From Candidatus Poribacteria bacterium (lineage in GTDB: Bacteria; Poribacteria; WGA-4E; PCPOR2b): a stretch of DNA of 43,521 nt. The DNA is taken from contig JAJDUM010000108.1 of assembly GCA_022826645.1 (NCBI GenBank), forward strand, positions 1 through 43,521, written 5' to 3'. This document shows positions 8,758 through 18,169 of this stretch, in pieces. A program made the translations under genes and the position numbers. Position 1 is the stretch's first letter. Each line of letters begins with the position of its first letter. The notes beneath the pieces are model-generated. The model searched no databases. It saw nothing but the letters and a program-made list of their open reading frames with translations, and was not told where the DNA came from.

Positions 8758-10683
8758 ATGAAAACCTTTATGTCTTGCTGTCTGTGCATTTTCATCACAC
8801 TCTGTAGCCGGGGGATTTTTGCATCTACCCAAATTGAAGATATACCCGACTCGAATCTCGAACAGGCGATACGAGAAGCGCTCAACTTACCGGAGACAGA
8901 ACCATTAACTCAACAGAATCTCTTAACTCTCAAGAAATTGAGAGCCGATAACCGTGGTATTAAAGATCTCACTGGATTGGAACATGCTAGAAATCTAGAG
9001 TGGCTCCTAATTTGGAGCAATTTAATTTTTGACGTTTCTCCGCTTTCTAACTTGACTAAACTGCAACACCTTAACTTGGGAGGCTGTCAGATTTCGGATC
9101 TATCCCCGTTGGCAGGTTTGACGAAATTAACGGCACTTTATCTTCACGGCAATCGAATCTCTGACATCAAGCCTTTAGCAGGACTCACACAACTTACTCA
9201 TTTGTGGTTAAATGGGAATAGGATTGTGGATGTCAGTCCGTTATCCAATCTGACGAATCTTAAAGAATTAATCATAACTGGAAATCCAATTGTAGATTTT
9301 ACTCCGCTTGAAGGGCTTCCTTTAACCCGTTTTGAACACGATGAACCTTGTCAATTGCCAGCAATCCCTGTCCATGAGCGAATTGCAAATCGGAGTTTCC
9401 CCTCTGTTTTCTCCGCATGGGCGGGCATCGGTTGGAGTTCCATTCTTAATCTGCCTAATCTCTCTGATACTGGACAACTGGCGTTACATGATTTATTTTT
9501 TTCTACTCCGCATTTTAAACTCAATTTTGTCAAACTTGGTGAAACATGGCAGGTCATGGGCTATCTTGAAGAAGCACAAGAGCAGCGGGATGCCTTTGCT
9601 GCCGTGAATCCAAATATGATTTTTCTTGTTGAAATTCGAATAAGAGATGCTTTTGATCGTAACTTTCCAGAAGATTGGCCATATTGGTTAAGAGATGCAA
9701 ACGGCAATAGGGTCACCTATGGTAGTCATGGCTTGTTTCTCATTGATTTCACACAGTCTGGCATGCAAGATGCAATTGTGCAGCAGGCGATCGCCGTGGC
9801 AAATTGTGGGTTATACGATGGGGTTTTCTTTGACTGGTGGAATGAACACGGTGTAGTACTCGCAGACAGCAAGGTCGGTTGGCGGAAGGGATACCGAGGC
9901 TTTGAAGCGGAACAACGTGCAAGAGATAACATTATACGGCGTATCCGTGCGGCAGTCAGGGATGACTTTTTGATAATGGGTAACGGCAATCGACGTACAT
10001 TTCCGCGTAACGCCCCTTACATGAACGGTAGCTTTATGGAGACGCTCCGAGATTACCCGGGTGGTTACACACACGATGATCTTATTGAAATTGAAAGCAC
10101 ACTACTTTGGTTAGAACAGAATTTACGCGCCCCACAAATAAACTGCTTGGAGGGATTTGGTATTCCTACTGAGTCCCCTGACAGTCCGGATAATCGCCGT
10201 TTTATGCGGGTATTTACAACAATGAGTCTGACCCATTCCGACGGCTATGTGCTCTATAACATCGATGATACACATGATCACTACTGGTACGATTTCTGGG
10301 ACGCGAATTTAGGCAAACCTATTGGTTCCAAAGCCCAACAGCACGAAAACGTTGAGGGCTTATTCATCCGTGAGTTCACCAACGGCTGGGCGGTGTATAA
10401 TCGGAGTGGTCAAGCACAAGCCATCACACTGGCGTCATCTGCGACCTCCGTATCCGATAGGGGGAGCCCCGCTGCGTCTATCACGCACTTGCTACCGGAC
10501 CTTGACGGTGAAATCTATCTCAAGACGAAACATCCCGCTGATGTCAATGGCGATTGGGTCGTCAACATATTAGATTTGGTGATGGTTGCTAACGGCTTGG
10601 GGCAATCCGCCCCGGACCCCAACGGCGATGGGGTGGTCAACATTCTTGATTTGGTGTTTGTTGCGCAGCAGTTTAGCCAATAG
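8758..10683 (+). CDS. Secreted LRR / TIM-barrel glycosidase-like protein with C-terminal dockerin
   Basis: A 641-residue protein from the ATG at 8758, which has GAGGGGG seven bases upstream; a 16-codon N-terminal extension is unlikely. The N terminus (MKTFMSCCLCIFITLC) is a signal peptide. About six internalin-type leucine-rich repeats follow, with L..L..N.I.D..PL..L spacing, at roughly residues 75-205. A middle domain of about 330 residues resembles a glycosidase-like TIM barrel; GVFFDWWNEHG looks like an acidic strand-end motif. The last 50 residues contain two dockerin-type calcium repeats, DVNGDWVVNILDLV and DPNGDGVVNILDLV. It should be exported, bind protein or glycan through the LRRs, and dock by the C-terminal pair. 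The substrate is unknown. Confidence 0.8.
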   Translation: MKTFMSCCLCIFITLCSRGIFASTQIEDIPDSNLEQAIREALNLPETEPLTQQNLLTLKKLRADNRGIKDLTGLEHARNLEWLLIWSNLIFDVSPLSNLTKLQHLNLGGCQISDLSPLAGLTKLTALYLHGNRISDIKPLAGLTQLTHLWLNGNRIVDVSPLSNLTNLKELIITGNPIVDFTPLEGLPLTRFEHDEPCQLPAIPVHERIANRSFPSVFSAWAGIGWSSILNLPNLSDTGQLALHDLFFSTPHFKLNFVKLGETWQVMGYLEEAQEQRDAFAAVNPNMIFLVEIRIRDAFDRNFPEDWPYWLRDANGNRVTYGSHGLFLIDFTQSGMQDAIVQQAIAVANCGLYDGVFFDWWNEHGVVLADSKVGWRKGYRGFEAEQRARDNIIRRIRAAVRDDFLIMGNGNRRTFPRNAPYMNGSFMETLRDYPGGYTHDDLIEIESTLLWLEQNLRAPQINCLEGFGIPTESPDSPDNRRFMRVFTTMSLTHSDGYVLYNIDDTHDHYWYDFWDANLGKPIGSKAQQHENVEGLFIREFTNGWAVYNRSGQAQAITLASSATSVSDRGSPAASITHLLPDLDGEIYLKTKHPADVNGDWVVNILDLVMVANGLGQSAPDPNGDGVVNILDLVFVAQQFSQ

Positions 10684-10868
10684 CATCGTTGGGTTACGGC
10701 ATACGGAGTATGCCTACTACTTTAACGCAAATGGTTACGGCATACGGCGTCCCGATAAAATCGGGATTCACAGCAATATGCTTGCTACTTTTATTGAGTT
10801 GGGTTTCGCGCTCACCGCTCAACCCAACCTACGGATAATGAACTCATGAACCCAATAAAGGAGATGTT
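10684..10868. repeat. Intergenic palindromic repeat cluster
   Basis: GGTTACGGCATACGG-like text occurs twice, at about 10692 and 10731. CCCGATAAAATCGGG forms a hairpin near 10750. GTTGGGTT and AACCCAAC form the arms of a longer hairpin at about 10798-10830. Such GTTGGGTT/AACCCAAC cassettes look like dispersed non-coding repeats. The ribosome binding site of the next gene, AAGGAG, closes the interval. Confidence 0.55.
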
Positions 10869-11993
10869 ATGCTCTCAACACACAACATGGGCGGAGTATC
10901 CATTCAGCCCGATGCGCTGCAAGCGATGCAGGCGAACGACTATATCCTCCATGCCCGCGACAAGAAATTAGAGAAGGTTCCTGTGGAGAAGATACGGCTG
11001 CCACGCGATCCGGAAGGACACACACAGCGGTTGTGCTTGGTACAGGCACCGAACGGCACAATCTATGCCGCCCAACACACGCTGCTGCACCGGTCAACGG
11101 ACGGCGGCAAAACATGGGACCACCTCCGGCGCGATCCCAGTGTATGCGTGGGTTGGCGAGTGGCCTTCAACGACGAGGGTGCAATGCTAAACGTCAAACC
11201 CGCGGTCAACGGCACACCACCGACTGTGTGGGAGTCGCACGATGAGGGTGAGACATGGGGACAAATTGGGGAGATTGACCCCGGCACGTCGGATGTGCTG
11301 TCGCTGGGGTTCAGTATGACCCGTCTGGACGATGGTACGCTGCTGGTGCCAGTGCTGGTGGGAGCAGACAGGATTGGAGATCGCGAAGCAGCTGAGATAA
11401 CGCCTGCCGTATGTCGCATCTATCGTTCACATGATGGCGGGAGTACTTGGTCTGATTACTCTGCCCTCGGAGAGTGGAGCTGTGAGGTCAACGTCGCACA
11501 ACTGCCCACAGGCAGACTATTGGCAGCGATTCGCTATCAACGCCCCAGCTTGTCCGATGACCCTCCAGATCTATTAGAGCGGACCGGTGCGCTCGCTGCC
11601 GGACACACATTCCCGTACAAGCATGTATTCGTCGCTCATTCAGACGACGCAGGCGTTACATGGACAGAACCACGGCAACTCGCCACCGTGCTGGGACAGT
11701 GCTACGGATACGGTGTTGGGTTATCAGGCAATCGTGCGGCGGTGGTGACCGATCATCGATATCCCCGCAATATGAGTAGTGGCAGGGCGGTGGTCAGCCA
11801 TGACAGCGGTGAGACGTGGCAGGACGAGGTGTACTACCTCAGTCATGGTCATGCGGCTGGCTATGCAGCGACAATCAGTTTGGACGGGGAAGAGATGTTG
11901 ACGTTGACCGGTTCTTGCTACGGTGACGTAAGTTCCTGGGACAACTGCATCGGTAACACCGACTATGCGATTATCCGTTGGCGGTTAGTTTAG
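10869..11993 (+). CDS. Sialidase-like (BNR/Asp-box) propeller protein
   Basis: A 374-residue protein with five Asp boxes (S.D.G.TW) at about 76-83, 123-130, 187-194, 258-265 and 310-317, which is one per propeller blade. This is the exo-sialidase fold. IRYQRPS near 221 resembles a family Arg-containing segment, but a full Arg triad, Tyr and Glu set cannot be assigned by eye. No signal peptide is visible, so it acts inside the cell or uses another export route. It is a paralogue of the protein at 13672-14832; both share a YILHA....KL..VPVEK...P start. The GHL10-type gene lies between them on the same strand, suggesting one operon. AAGGAG precedes the ATG. Confidence 0.85.
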   Translation: MLSTHNMGGVSIQPDALQAMQANDYILHARDKKLEKVPVEKIRLPRDPEGHTQRLCLVQAPNGTIYAAQHTLLHRSTDGGKTWDHLRRDPSVCVGWRVAFNDEGAMLNVKPAVNGTPPTVWESHDEGETWGQIGEIDPGTSDVLSLGFSMTRLDDGTLLVPVLVGADRIGDREAAEITPAVCRIYRSHDGGSTWSDYSALGEWSCEVNVAQLPTGRLLAAIRYQRPSLSDDPPDLLERTGALAAGHTFPYKHVFVAHSDDAGVTWTEPRQLATVLGQCYGYGVGLSGNRAAVVTDHRYPRNMSSGRAVVSHDSGETWQDEVYYLSHGHAAGYAATISLDGEEMLTLTGSCYGDVSSWDNCIGNTDYAIIRWRLV

Positions 11994-11994
11994 G

Positions 11995-12066
11995 CAAGCA
12001 CGGGCGGGGCAACCCCGCCCCTACGACTTCTTTTCGGACTTTGCACTTTCTTTTTACATGAACCAT
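11995..12066 (+). repeat. GC-hairpin dispersed repeat, copy 1
   Basis: GGGCGGGG (12002-12009) and CCCCGCCC (12013-12020) form a perfect stem. They are followed by CTACGA and a tail TTGCACTTTCTTTTTACATGAACC. The same hairpin plus tail recurs in reverse orientation at 23009-23085, and the tail in decayed form near 23165-23211. It lies 22 bases before the GHL10 start and may double as a terminator for the sialidase. Confidence 0.65.
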
Positions 12067-12087
12067 CCGAAAACGTAGGAGGGAAAT

Positions 12088-13647
12088 ATGTCAATGACTG
12101 ACTGGTCGGAGACCAAACGAGCGCGAGTTGAGGCAGCACGACGTCCTCGTCGCATAATCTTCAACGATGACACACACGAACTGGCACTGGAGGACGCAAA
12201 TACGCCTGCAGGCTTCCTCGCACATCGGATTACGCCGCTCCCAGACACACAGGTCGGCACCATCTCGTGGTCGGTGCTGTGCGGACAGTTCGATGCCCCA
12301 GCTTACGACAGCAAGGTACAGCCGATCTACGGCGATGCCCAAGACGCTCCGGTTAAATACTGGCAACGGGTAACCGAGAACGTCAAGACGCTAACGCGGG
12401 AATATCGCTGCCCGCTGCACCTGGTTTGCGACTTCGCACACGGACACGACATGGAGGCGTTCGCATCGGTACGCATGAACGACGTACACGACAGCTTCAT
12501 GGATGCCAACGCCATGACCGTTTGGAAACGCACGCACCCGGAGTTCATGGTCAATACCCGTGGAACCTTGTCAGAGTTTGAATTGTACACGACCGCACAG
12601 GATTTCTCACATGAAGCGGTGCGCCAACGCAAACTCGAAATCATCGAGGAGATCTGCCCGAGCTATGACGTGGATGGATTCGAGCTGGACTATATCCGCC
12701 ACCCAGTGCTGTTTAGTCGTCGGATGCGCGGTGAGCCGTGTACAGCGGATGAAATCTCCATCATCACGTCAATGATGGAAAAGATTCGCAGTCTGACGGA
12801 CCGGGCAGCGGAACGGCGAGGGAGACCTCTACTTATCGCTGCGCGTGTTCCCGACACTTTCACCACATGCCTTGACAACGGTATGGATGTCATATCATGG
12901 CTTGAGGACGACCTAATTGACATCCTCATTATCGGCGGCGGGTATGCACCGTGGTCTTTGCCGGTTGAGGCGTGGGTTGAAGCAGCGCAGCCTTACGACG
13001 TTCCCATCTATCCGTGCGTGAACATGGGTAAAGAGTCGCTGCCATTGGTGCGTGGACTGGCGTCGAACTGGTACCGTGCCGGTGCGCACGGGCTCTACTT
13101 CTGGAACCTCGGAACGCCGTTTGAGTTTATGACCGGCGATGAGTTGGTCGAAACCCGCCGTCGCTGCTACGCCTGTGTGGGTGAAGTGGGGGAAGCGGAC
13201 ATGTTGATCGGCAAAGAAAAACTGTTCAGCGTCGATAGCGCCACTGGCGGGATTCTGCCGTACTACGCGCACCTATCTGCGCCCCGTTCTTTGCCGCTTG
13301 AATCAAAGTGTGGCGCTCTACGCACCGGTGTGATTGGTCGCCTACCGCTGATAGTCGGTGACGATGTGGCGTCGCATCCGCCGGCACAGGCAATCTTGAC
13401 CGTTGAATTCGATGACCCTGCATGGAAGGAGGCGCTACTAATTCGGCTAAACGGTGAAGAACTAACCGATGGCAGATTTGTTTCCACCTCGGACGGTCAA
13501 ACGAACTGTGAGTTAGCGTACAACGTGCGAGTGGGGCCGCTGCGAACGGGTAGAAATGTCGTAGAACTGGCGGCTCGAAACGATATCGTTCTCCCCGAGA
13601 GCATCGTCACGATCCATGGACTGAACTTAACGCTCAAATATGTGTGA
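12088..13647 (+). CDS. GHL10-like putative glycoside hydrolase (TIM barrel)
   Basis: A 519-residue protein with a TIM-barrel core. The segment YDVDGFELDYIRHP at about 193-206 carries strand-end Asp and Glu residues and the family-typical D-Y-.-R motif of GHL10-type proteins. Further barrel strands are VISWLEDDLIDILIIGGGY and GAHGLYFWNLG. The last 120 residues look like an all-beta domain. The substrate is unknown, and GHL families have few proven activities. No signal peptide is present. AGGAGG lies five bases before the ATG. The gene sits between two sialidase-like paralogues, with 24 bases between its stop and the next start, so co-expression is likely. Confidence 0.75.
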   Translation: MSMTDWSETKRARVEAARRPRRIIFNDDTHELALEDANTPAGFLAHRITPLPDTQVGTISWSVLCGQFDAPAYDSKVQPIYGDAQDAPVKYWQRVTENVKTLTREYRCPLHLVCDFAHGHDMEAFASVRMNDVHDSFMDANAMTVWKRTHPEFMVNTRGTLSEFELYTTAQDFSHEAVRQRKLEIIEEICPSYDVDGFELDYIRHPVLFSRRMRGEPCTADEISIITSMMEKIRSLTDRAAERRGRPLLIAARVPDTFTTCLDNGMDVISWLEDDLIDILIIGGGYAPWSLPVEAWVEAAQPYDVPIYPCVNMGKESLPLVRGLASNWYRAGAHGLYFWNLGTPFEFMTGDELVETRRRCYACVGEVGEADMLIGKEKLFSVDSATGGILPYYAHLSAPRSLPLESKCGALRTGVIGRLPLIVGDDVASHPPAQAILTVEFDDPAWKEALLIRLNGEELTDGRFVSTSDGQTNCELAYNVRVGPLRTGRNVVELAARNDIVLPESIVTIHGLNLTLKYV

Positions 13648-13671
13648 GAAGCGTCACAATGGAGGGTGAAA

Positions 13672-14832
13672 ATGATGCAAATAATCATTGAACCGAAACT
13701 GCGCACAAATCGGCTCGGCGGGGTTGACATACCATCGGCAGAAGTGCTCAAGCAAATGCATGACAGTCAATACATCCTGCACGCTGCTGGTGGAAAATTA
13801 ACCTGCGTTCCGGTAGAAAAGTCGTTATTACCCCATAGCGATGACATGAGCCCACAAGGTACACATGTGGACATAGGACCAGACGGCGCAGTATACGTGA
13901 AGCAGTCCCAAGTCCTGTGCAAATCCACAGATGAAGGACGCACATGGACATCGCGATCTCTGATGGATATAGAGGATATACCGGGAGGGCATTGGCGGGT
14001 GTTACAGGACGGCACGTTCATCGGCGTCGACTGCTTGACGGGACCGGATGCGCGTGATCCAGCCGTTGTATGGGTTTCTCAAGATGAAGGCATAACATGG
14101 ACGAAGCGGGCAGAGATTCCGGTCGAGATGAATCTCCCCGACGGCAGGCCCTACACCGAACGTTACACGCACCGCGGGTTAAACCGCCTTCAGGATGATA
14201 CACTGCTATGGACGGTAGACATCCGAGATACGCCAACCACCATGAACGGCTGTTATACCTTCCGCTCAACAGATGGGGGTCATACGTGGCAGGGTCCCAT
14301 TCTTATGATCGATTGGGGTTCGGAGGGGGCAGCCGTGTTAGTGCCGTCCGGTCGGGCGTTCGCAACCATGCGCTATCAGCGGTATCCCCTGCCATCCGAC
14401 ACTGAAGAAATGATGCACCCGATGGATGGCTCCGACGCGGGTAGAGGCTTCAAGAATGTCTTTGTGATGGACTCTGAGGATGGCGGTAAAACGTGGAGTC
14501 CACCGCGTATGTTATGCACAGTGTACGGCCAAACCTTTGGTTATCCCGCAGTCCAGAGCGATGGGACTGTGGTCGTGATTCATGACACGCGCTATGGTCC
14601 CGGACCGCCTGGATCACGAGCGATGATCAGTCGGGACGAAGGCAGAACCTGGCTAGACGAAGTCTACTACCTCGATTCCACCACCTTCACCGGCAGCTAC
14701 AGCGCCAGTGTGGTGTTTGCAGATGATACGATTTTGTCGATCTGTGGTTCAAGCCAAGCCCCCGGATCGTGGGATGAGGTCAGAAACAACACCGATATGT
14801 ACGCTATTCGCTGGCGACCAGCGGGGCGGTAA
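13672..14832 (+). CDS. Sialidase-like (BNR/Asp-box) propeller protein, second copy
   Basis: A 386-residue paralogue of the 10869 protein, with five Asp boxes at about 85-92, 136-143, 199-206, 268-275 and 320-327. MRYQRYPLP near 233 matches IRYQRPS in the first copy, and both end in IRWR. This suggests duplication around the GHL10 gene rather than independent gain. Start choice: GTG at 13666 overlaps the GGAGGG ribosome binding site, so the ATG at 13672 or 13675 is more plausible. No signal peptide is seen. It is probably the last gene of the cassette, because a long gene-poor stretch follows. Confidence 0.84.
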   Translation: MMQIIIEPKLRTNRLGGVDIPSAEVLKQMHDSQYILHAAGGKLTCVPVEKSLLPHSDDMSPQGTHVDIGPDGAVYVKQSQVLCKSTDEGRTWTSRSLMDIEDIPGGHWRVLQDGTFIGVDCLTGPDARDPAVVWVSQDEGITWTKRAEIPVEMNLPDGRPYTERYTHRGLNRLQDDTLLWTVDIRDTPTTMNGCYTFRSTDGGHTWQGPILMIDWGSEGAAVLVPSGRAFATMRYQRYPLPSDTEEMMHPMDGSDAGRGFKNVFVMDSEDGGKTWSPPRMLCTVYGQTFGYPAVQSDGTVVVIHDTRYGPGPPGSRAMISRDEGRTWLDEVYYLDSTTFTGSYSASVVFADDTILSICGSSQAPGSWDEVRNNTDMYAIRWRPAGR

Positions 14833-15017
14833 ACAACCCAAGTTTCAAGCTTGAAATCACTTCAAGGCGCATCCGACTAAAAACTCCCGAGACGGAGATT
14901 GGTCCAATTTGTCAAGCGATAATAAACAGAATTCCCAACTTTAATTATTTTCGCTAGGGCGTGTTGACATTTTGATTTTGCTACCGTGAGAAATGCTAAA
15001 TTAATGAAAAAGCTGCC

Positions 15018-15051
15018 AGACTCCGAGTTTTTTCCTCAAAACTCGGAGTCT
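15018..15051. terminator. ACTCGG-type hairpin, probable terminator of the sialidase cassette
   Basis: AGACTCCGAGTTTT (15018-15031) pairs exactly with AAAACTCGGAGTCT (15038-15051), with a six-base loop. The core CCGAGTTTT/AAAACTCGG is shared with the terminator at 5831-5863. There is no uninterrupted T-run after it on the plus strand, so termination is less certain than at 5831. Confidence 0.5.
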
Positions 15052-15484
15052 TCCCTCCGTTTCCTTCGTCAGTGAACCGCTTTAGGCTTCTCTGTTATCT
15101 GGCTGCGATGAAATGTCAACAGAACCCAGTATTTTTTAGGATACAGAAAGGATTTTCAATAGGTAGCAATTCAAATTATAGGACCCAAAGCGACTGTTGA
15201 CTTCCAAACAGCTAGGAGGACTCAACGACCTGCGCCATCTTGTGCAGCCCCGTAAAGCATTTGGCACTTTATTGGCAGCTGTTCAAAACCTGAGCGTCAC
15301 CGTAAAGCATTTGCACAATACTCGACATTTCATACTAAATCCAATCTTCATTGTTGCCAACGTTGTTCCGTAGTAATCCAGTCAAGTTGCATCTTCCCAG
15401 ATCCTGCAACGACAGCATCCTAGATTTGATACCAATACAGGATACCCCTAACTATTATTGAGAATTTAGCAATATGTTTTGTAT

Positions 15485-15500
15485 TGGCACAAAGATTGCT
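15485..15500 (+). promoter_or_regulatory. Sigma-54 (RpoN) -24/-12 promoter motif, copy 1
   Basis: TGGCACAAAGATTGCT fits the consensus TGGCAC-N5-TTGCW at every position, with the invariant GG and GC correctly spaced. The first 15 bases are identical to the motif at 29501. The next plus-strand gene, the broken DUF4159 gene, begins about 855 bases downstream, so the transcript is either a long leader or a non-coding RNA. No activator site was identified. Confidence 0.65.
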
Positions 15501-16355
15501 CAATGTACAGTCAATACATTTTTAAAAGCCTACAAGCGAATAAGTTAAGGGATTGTGGTGCCTCTAAAGATCCTGTCAAGGTAGAAAAGGAAAGTCATTT
15601 CCTGCCCGAAACGATGTTTTGCTATAACGTTTAGGACAATGTGCTGAGTATCTAAGGAGATACAGCGTATCCGAGGAGACACAACCCATTTATGATCTCT
15701 CCTACTAAGAGATTGTGTTCGTAACATAAACATGCTATAATTTTTTGATAATAGTGTATGAGCAGCAGATGACCAAGCAATAAACTTTCAGCCCACAAAA
15801 CGATTAGTGTCAGGTAGAAGCAAACTGTTGACAAAAACCTTGGGAGCCTGTTCTGCTCGACACGTGCTAAAACTTCAGCAGTCGGTGAGATTTTACTTTC
15901 AAACCTGATAGTGTCTGTCGTCACCCCGATTATTACAGGATTAATCCAGATTCGACGAAAAAACTTGAGAACTTCCTGTCGGAATTTGTGTCTATAGAAT
16001 GCGGGTTCGGTTGTGCAGCAAACAATTGACCTACTTTGAACCGTCTAAAGCATTAATAATTATTGAAAATGAGCGGCTTATCGTCCATCAAATGAGACGC
16101 CGTAAGACTACCGTGGGGTGAGTGGATGCAAAGCGATGATTTACTGAATCCTCTGCAGGTAGTAAGTGTATTGATATTGGAATCCCATACGCGCTTGGGA
16201 CTAGTACGAATCCTGATCTCGTAATTCTGGTGTGTTGTTCCGGTCCTCACAGAATCGTGGATTCATAGGTAATGTCCCTTTCGGACAAGCCGTACTGGCA
16301 TAACCAGTATGTGGAACTATGTCAAAACCAATTTTCGCCTAAGGAGGTTACCCCC

Positions 16356-17978
16356 ATGAAATCTCGCCACAAATACCGCTTCTGGCTCATCTCTCTGGTG
16401 GTGCATCTATGCCTCGCAACTGTCCTCAGTTTCATCATTATCAACCAAACTATTCCGAGTGACGTTGATGCTTTAGAAGTGAGTATTCTTAAAATTAAGC
16501 CGTTACCAGCCGTGAAGAAAGTACCACGCATAGTGACACCTCCCATCGCGCCTACGCCCACGCCTAATTTTCAAATCGCGCGTCAGTCAGCGTCAGTACA
16601 GAGTCGGGATTTTACACCTTACCCAGTGCGATCTACTTCCGTATCTGTGCCGCAAGCGGTGGCAGCGGAGGTCTCAACTGCTCAGCCCCCGACACAGTCC
16701 GCACGCGCCGAAATTTCTGTCCAAGGGGCATCTCAATCTTTCCGCGCTAATGATCAGCCCGCCCAGTCGCTTGCTACTGCTGTCGATCTTCCTCTTCAAT
16801 CAGATGCTCCGTTAGCGGCGGGACTGAGCGGAAACAGTTCACTTTCCGGCTCTGGCAGTATTGGTGAAGGCGGTGGTAGCGGAGTTGGGCGTGGTGGCTT
16901 CGGTTTAGAAGTTGGTGTGAGCCAAACACGGACAAGCGGCCACGCTGGTCTAGGTTCTCTTGTCGGTGCCGAAGGTGCAACTAACATTGATGCCTCTCTC
17001 TCAAATGTCACTGAAAAGGTAACATTGGGCGGTGGTGTTCCTGAACTTCCGCCTGGCAGCCCTGGTGCTATCGTTGTGGGACGCGGTCGAGACATCATGG
17101 GACGATTAAACCTTGCCCGCTTTGAGGATCCGCTCCACCCAAGTGCCGATATATGAGGCAGCGGTGTCGGGAACTTCCGATTTGGGGCAGGTCTGTCCTA
17201 TTTAGTACAATCATTGAATAAAACAACTCAGATTAAAACACAGCTAGTTGAAGCAGTCAACATGAAGGATGCTGCGTTCTTTCAGACACCGATAATTTTC
17301 ATGGAACCAGTGTCAGGGGGCTCAAGGATAAGTCCAGAACACAAGAAGAGAGTGCCCAATTCCCACAGCAATCCAATCTGGAATACAAGGCGTCCGAGTG
17401 GATTGAGTAAGTACACCGATGCTGAAGTCCAAAGATTGCGAGAGTATGTCATCAATCGTGGAGGATTCCTCTATATAGTAACGCACGGAAATACGGATAG
17501 TGCATTGAACGGCACAAGAAGGGTGCTGCGGGACCTCCTGCCAGAGCATCCACTTAGCTTTGTTTCTAATGACCACCCGATTTATAACACCTATTACTCG
17601 CTCAATGGTCCCTTGCGGTTTCCCCTGCGTCAAGTCACGTATTCCGGAATAACTATCCCTCTTCACTTTGGTCCCTATTCCGAATTGCAAGGTATCACTA
17701 TCGATGGACGGCTTGCTGTCTTAGTTGATACCGAACAGACAATGCACGTGATTGATGGCAAAGTTCAGAAACCGTTCTACGGCCACTTGTATAATCAGAA
17801 CCAAGTCCTCGAGGAGTTTGCTCCCCACGCGGCACGACACCTGATCAACATTGTCGTTTACGCCATCACGCATGGGAATATTTCGGACTATAGTAACTAC
17901 GTTCCCGAAACAGTTTTGAAAGATTCTGGTGACAAAGGTATTCGCAAGAAAGCGCCGGTCGTTACACAGAAACTCTAA
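16356..17978 (+). pseudogene. DUF4159 protein with TonB-like N-terminal anchor, interrupted by in-frame TGA
   Basis: One reading frame of 541 codons is broken by a single TGA at 17154-17156. The frame continues without shift, and homology to the intact protein at 33314-35542 runs straight across the stop (LNLARFEDPLHP...stop-GSGVG.FRFGAGLSYLVQSLN). The paralogue has Cys at the stop position. Layout: a short cytosolic N terminus, one membrane helix (about 8-28), a Pro/Ser/Gly-rich linker, then the DUF4159 domain after the stop, with a GGFLYIVTHGN strand and a FVSNDHPIYNTYYSL motif. The ATG at 16356 follows TAAGGAGG; the 28 codons upstream of it are probably not used. The second half could restart at 17214. 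Most likely a recent nonsense mutation. Confidence 0.75.
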
Positions 17979-18169
17979 ATTTCTACTCCAGCATCAAACA
18001 AGGGTAGGGGAAAATTGGAAGAATTGCACGCTTAATTCCTTTGTTTTTGGAACTACCTCCCGCTACCATCTCATGCAGATTTAATCTTATATTTGTCAGC
18101 AAGCGACTTTTGAAAGGAGGAAGTGGTTGTTTATCGATCCCTGCCGGATAAACATACTCACGAATTCTT

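Larger units (their letters stand above)
14833..16355. other. 1.5-kb gene-poor region
   Basis: No ORF here has a credible start, ribosome binding site or recognised domain. What can be seen is a hairpin at 15018-15051, a short repeat CCGTAAAGCATTTG (about 15249 and 15300), a sigma-54 promoter motif at 15485-15500, and a small hairpin ATCTCT/AGAGAT near 15700. The stretch is AT-rich and may be decayed coding DNA. A 90-codon minus-strand ORF (15652-15924) has hydrophobic segments but no supporting signal. Confidence 0.5.

Noticed and set aside
15652..15924. 90-codon minus-strand ORF with hydrophobic segments
   Set aside because: GTG start without a ribosome binding site, no recognisable domain, in a region that looks decayed.
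17157..17200. Bacterial SECIS element after the TGA in the DUF4159 gene
   Set aside because: Only a weak TCGG/CCGA hairpin is present, without a GU-rich apical loop, and the third paralogue has no Cys at the site.
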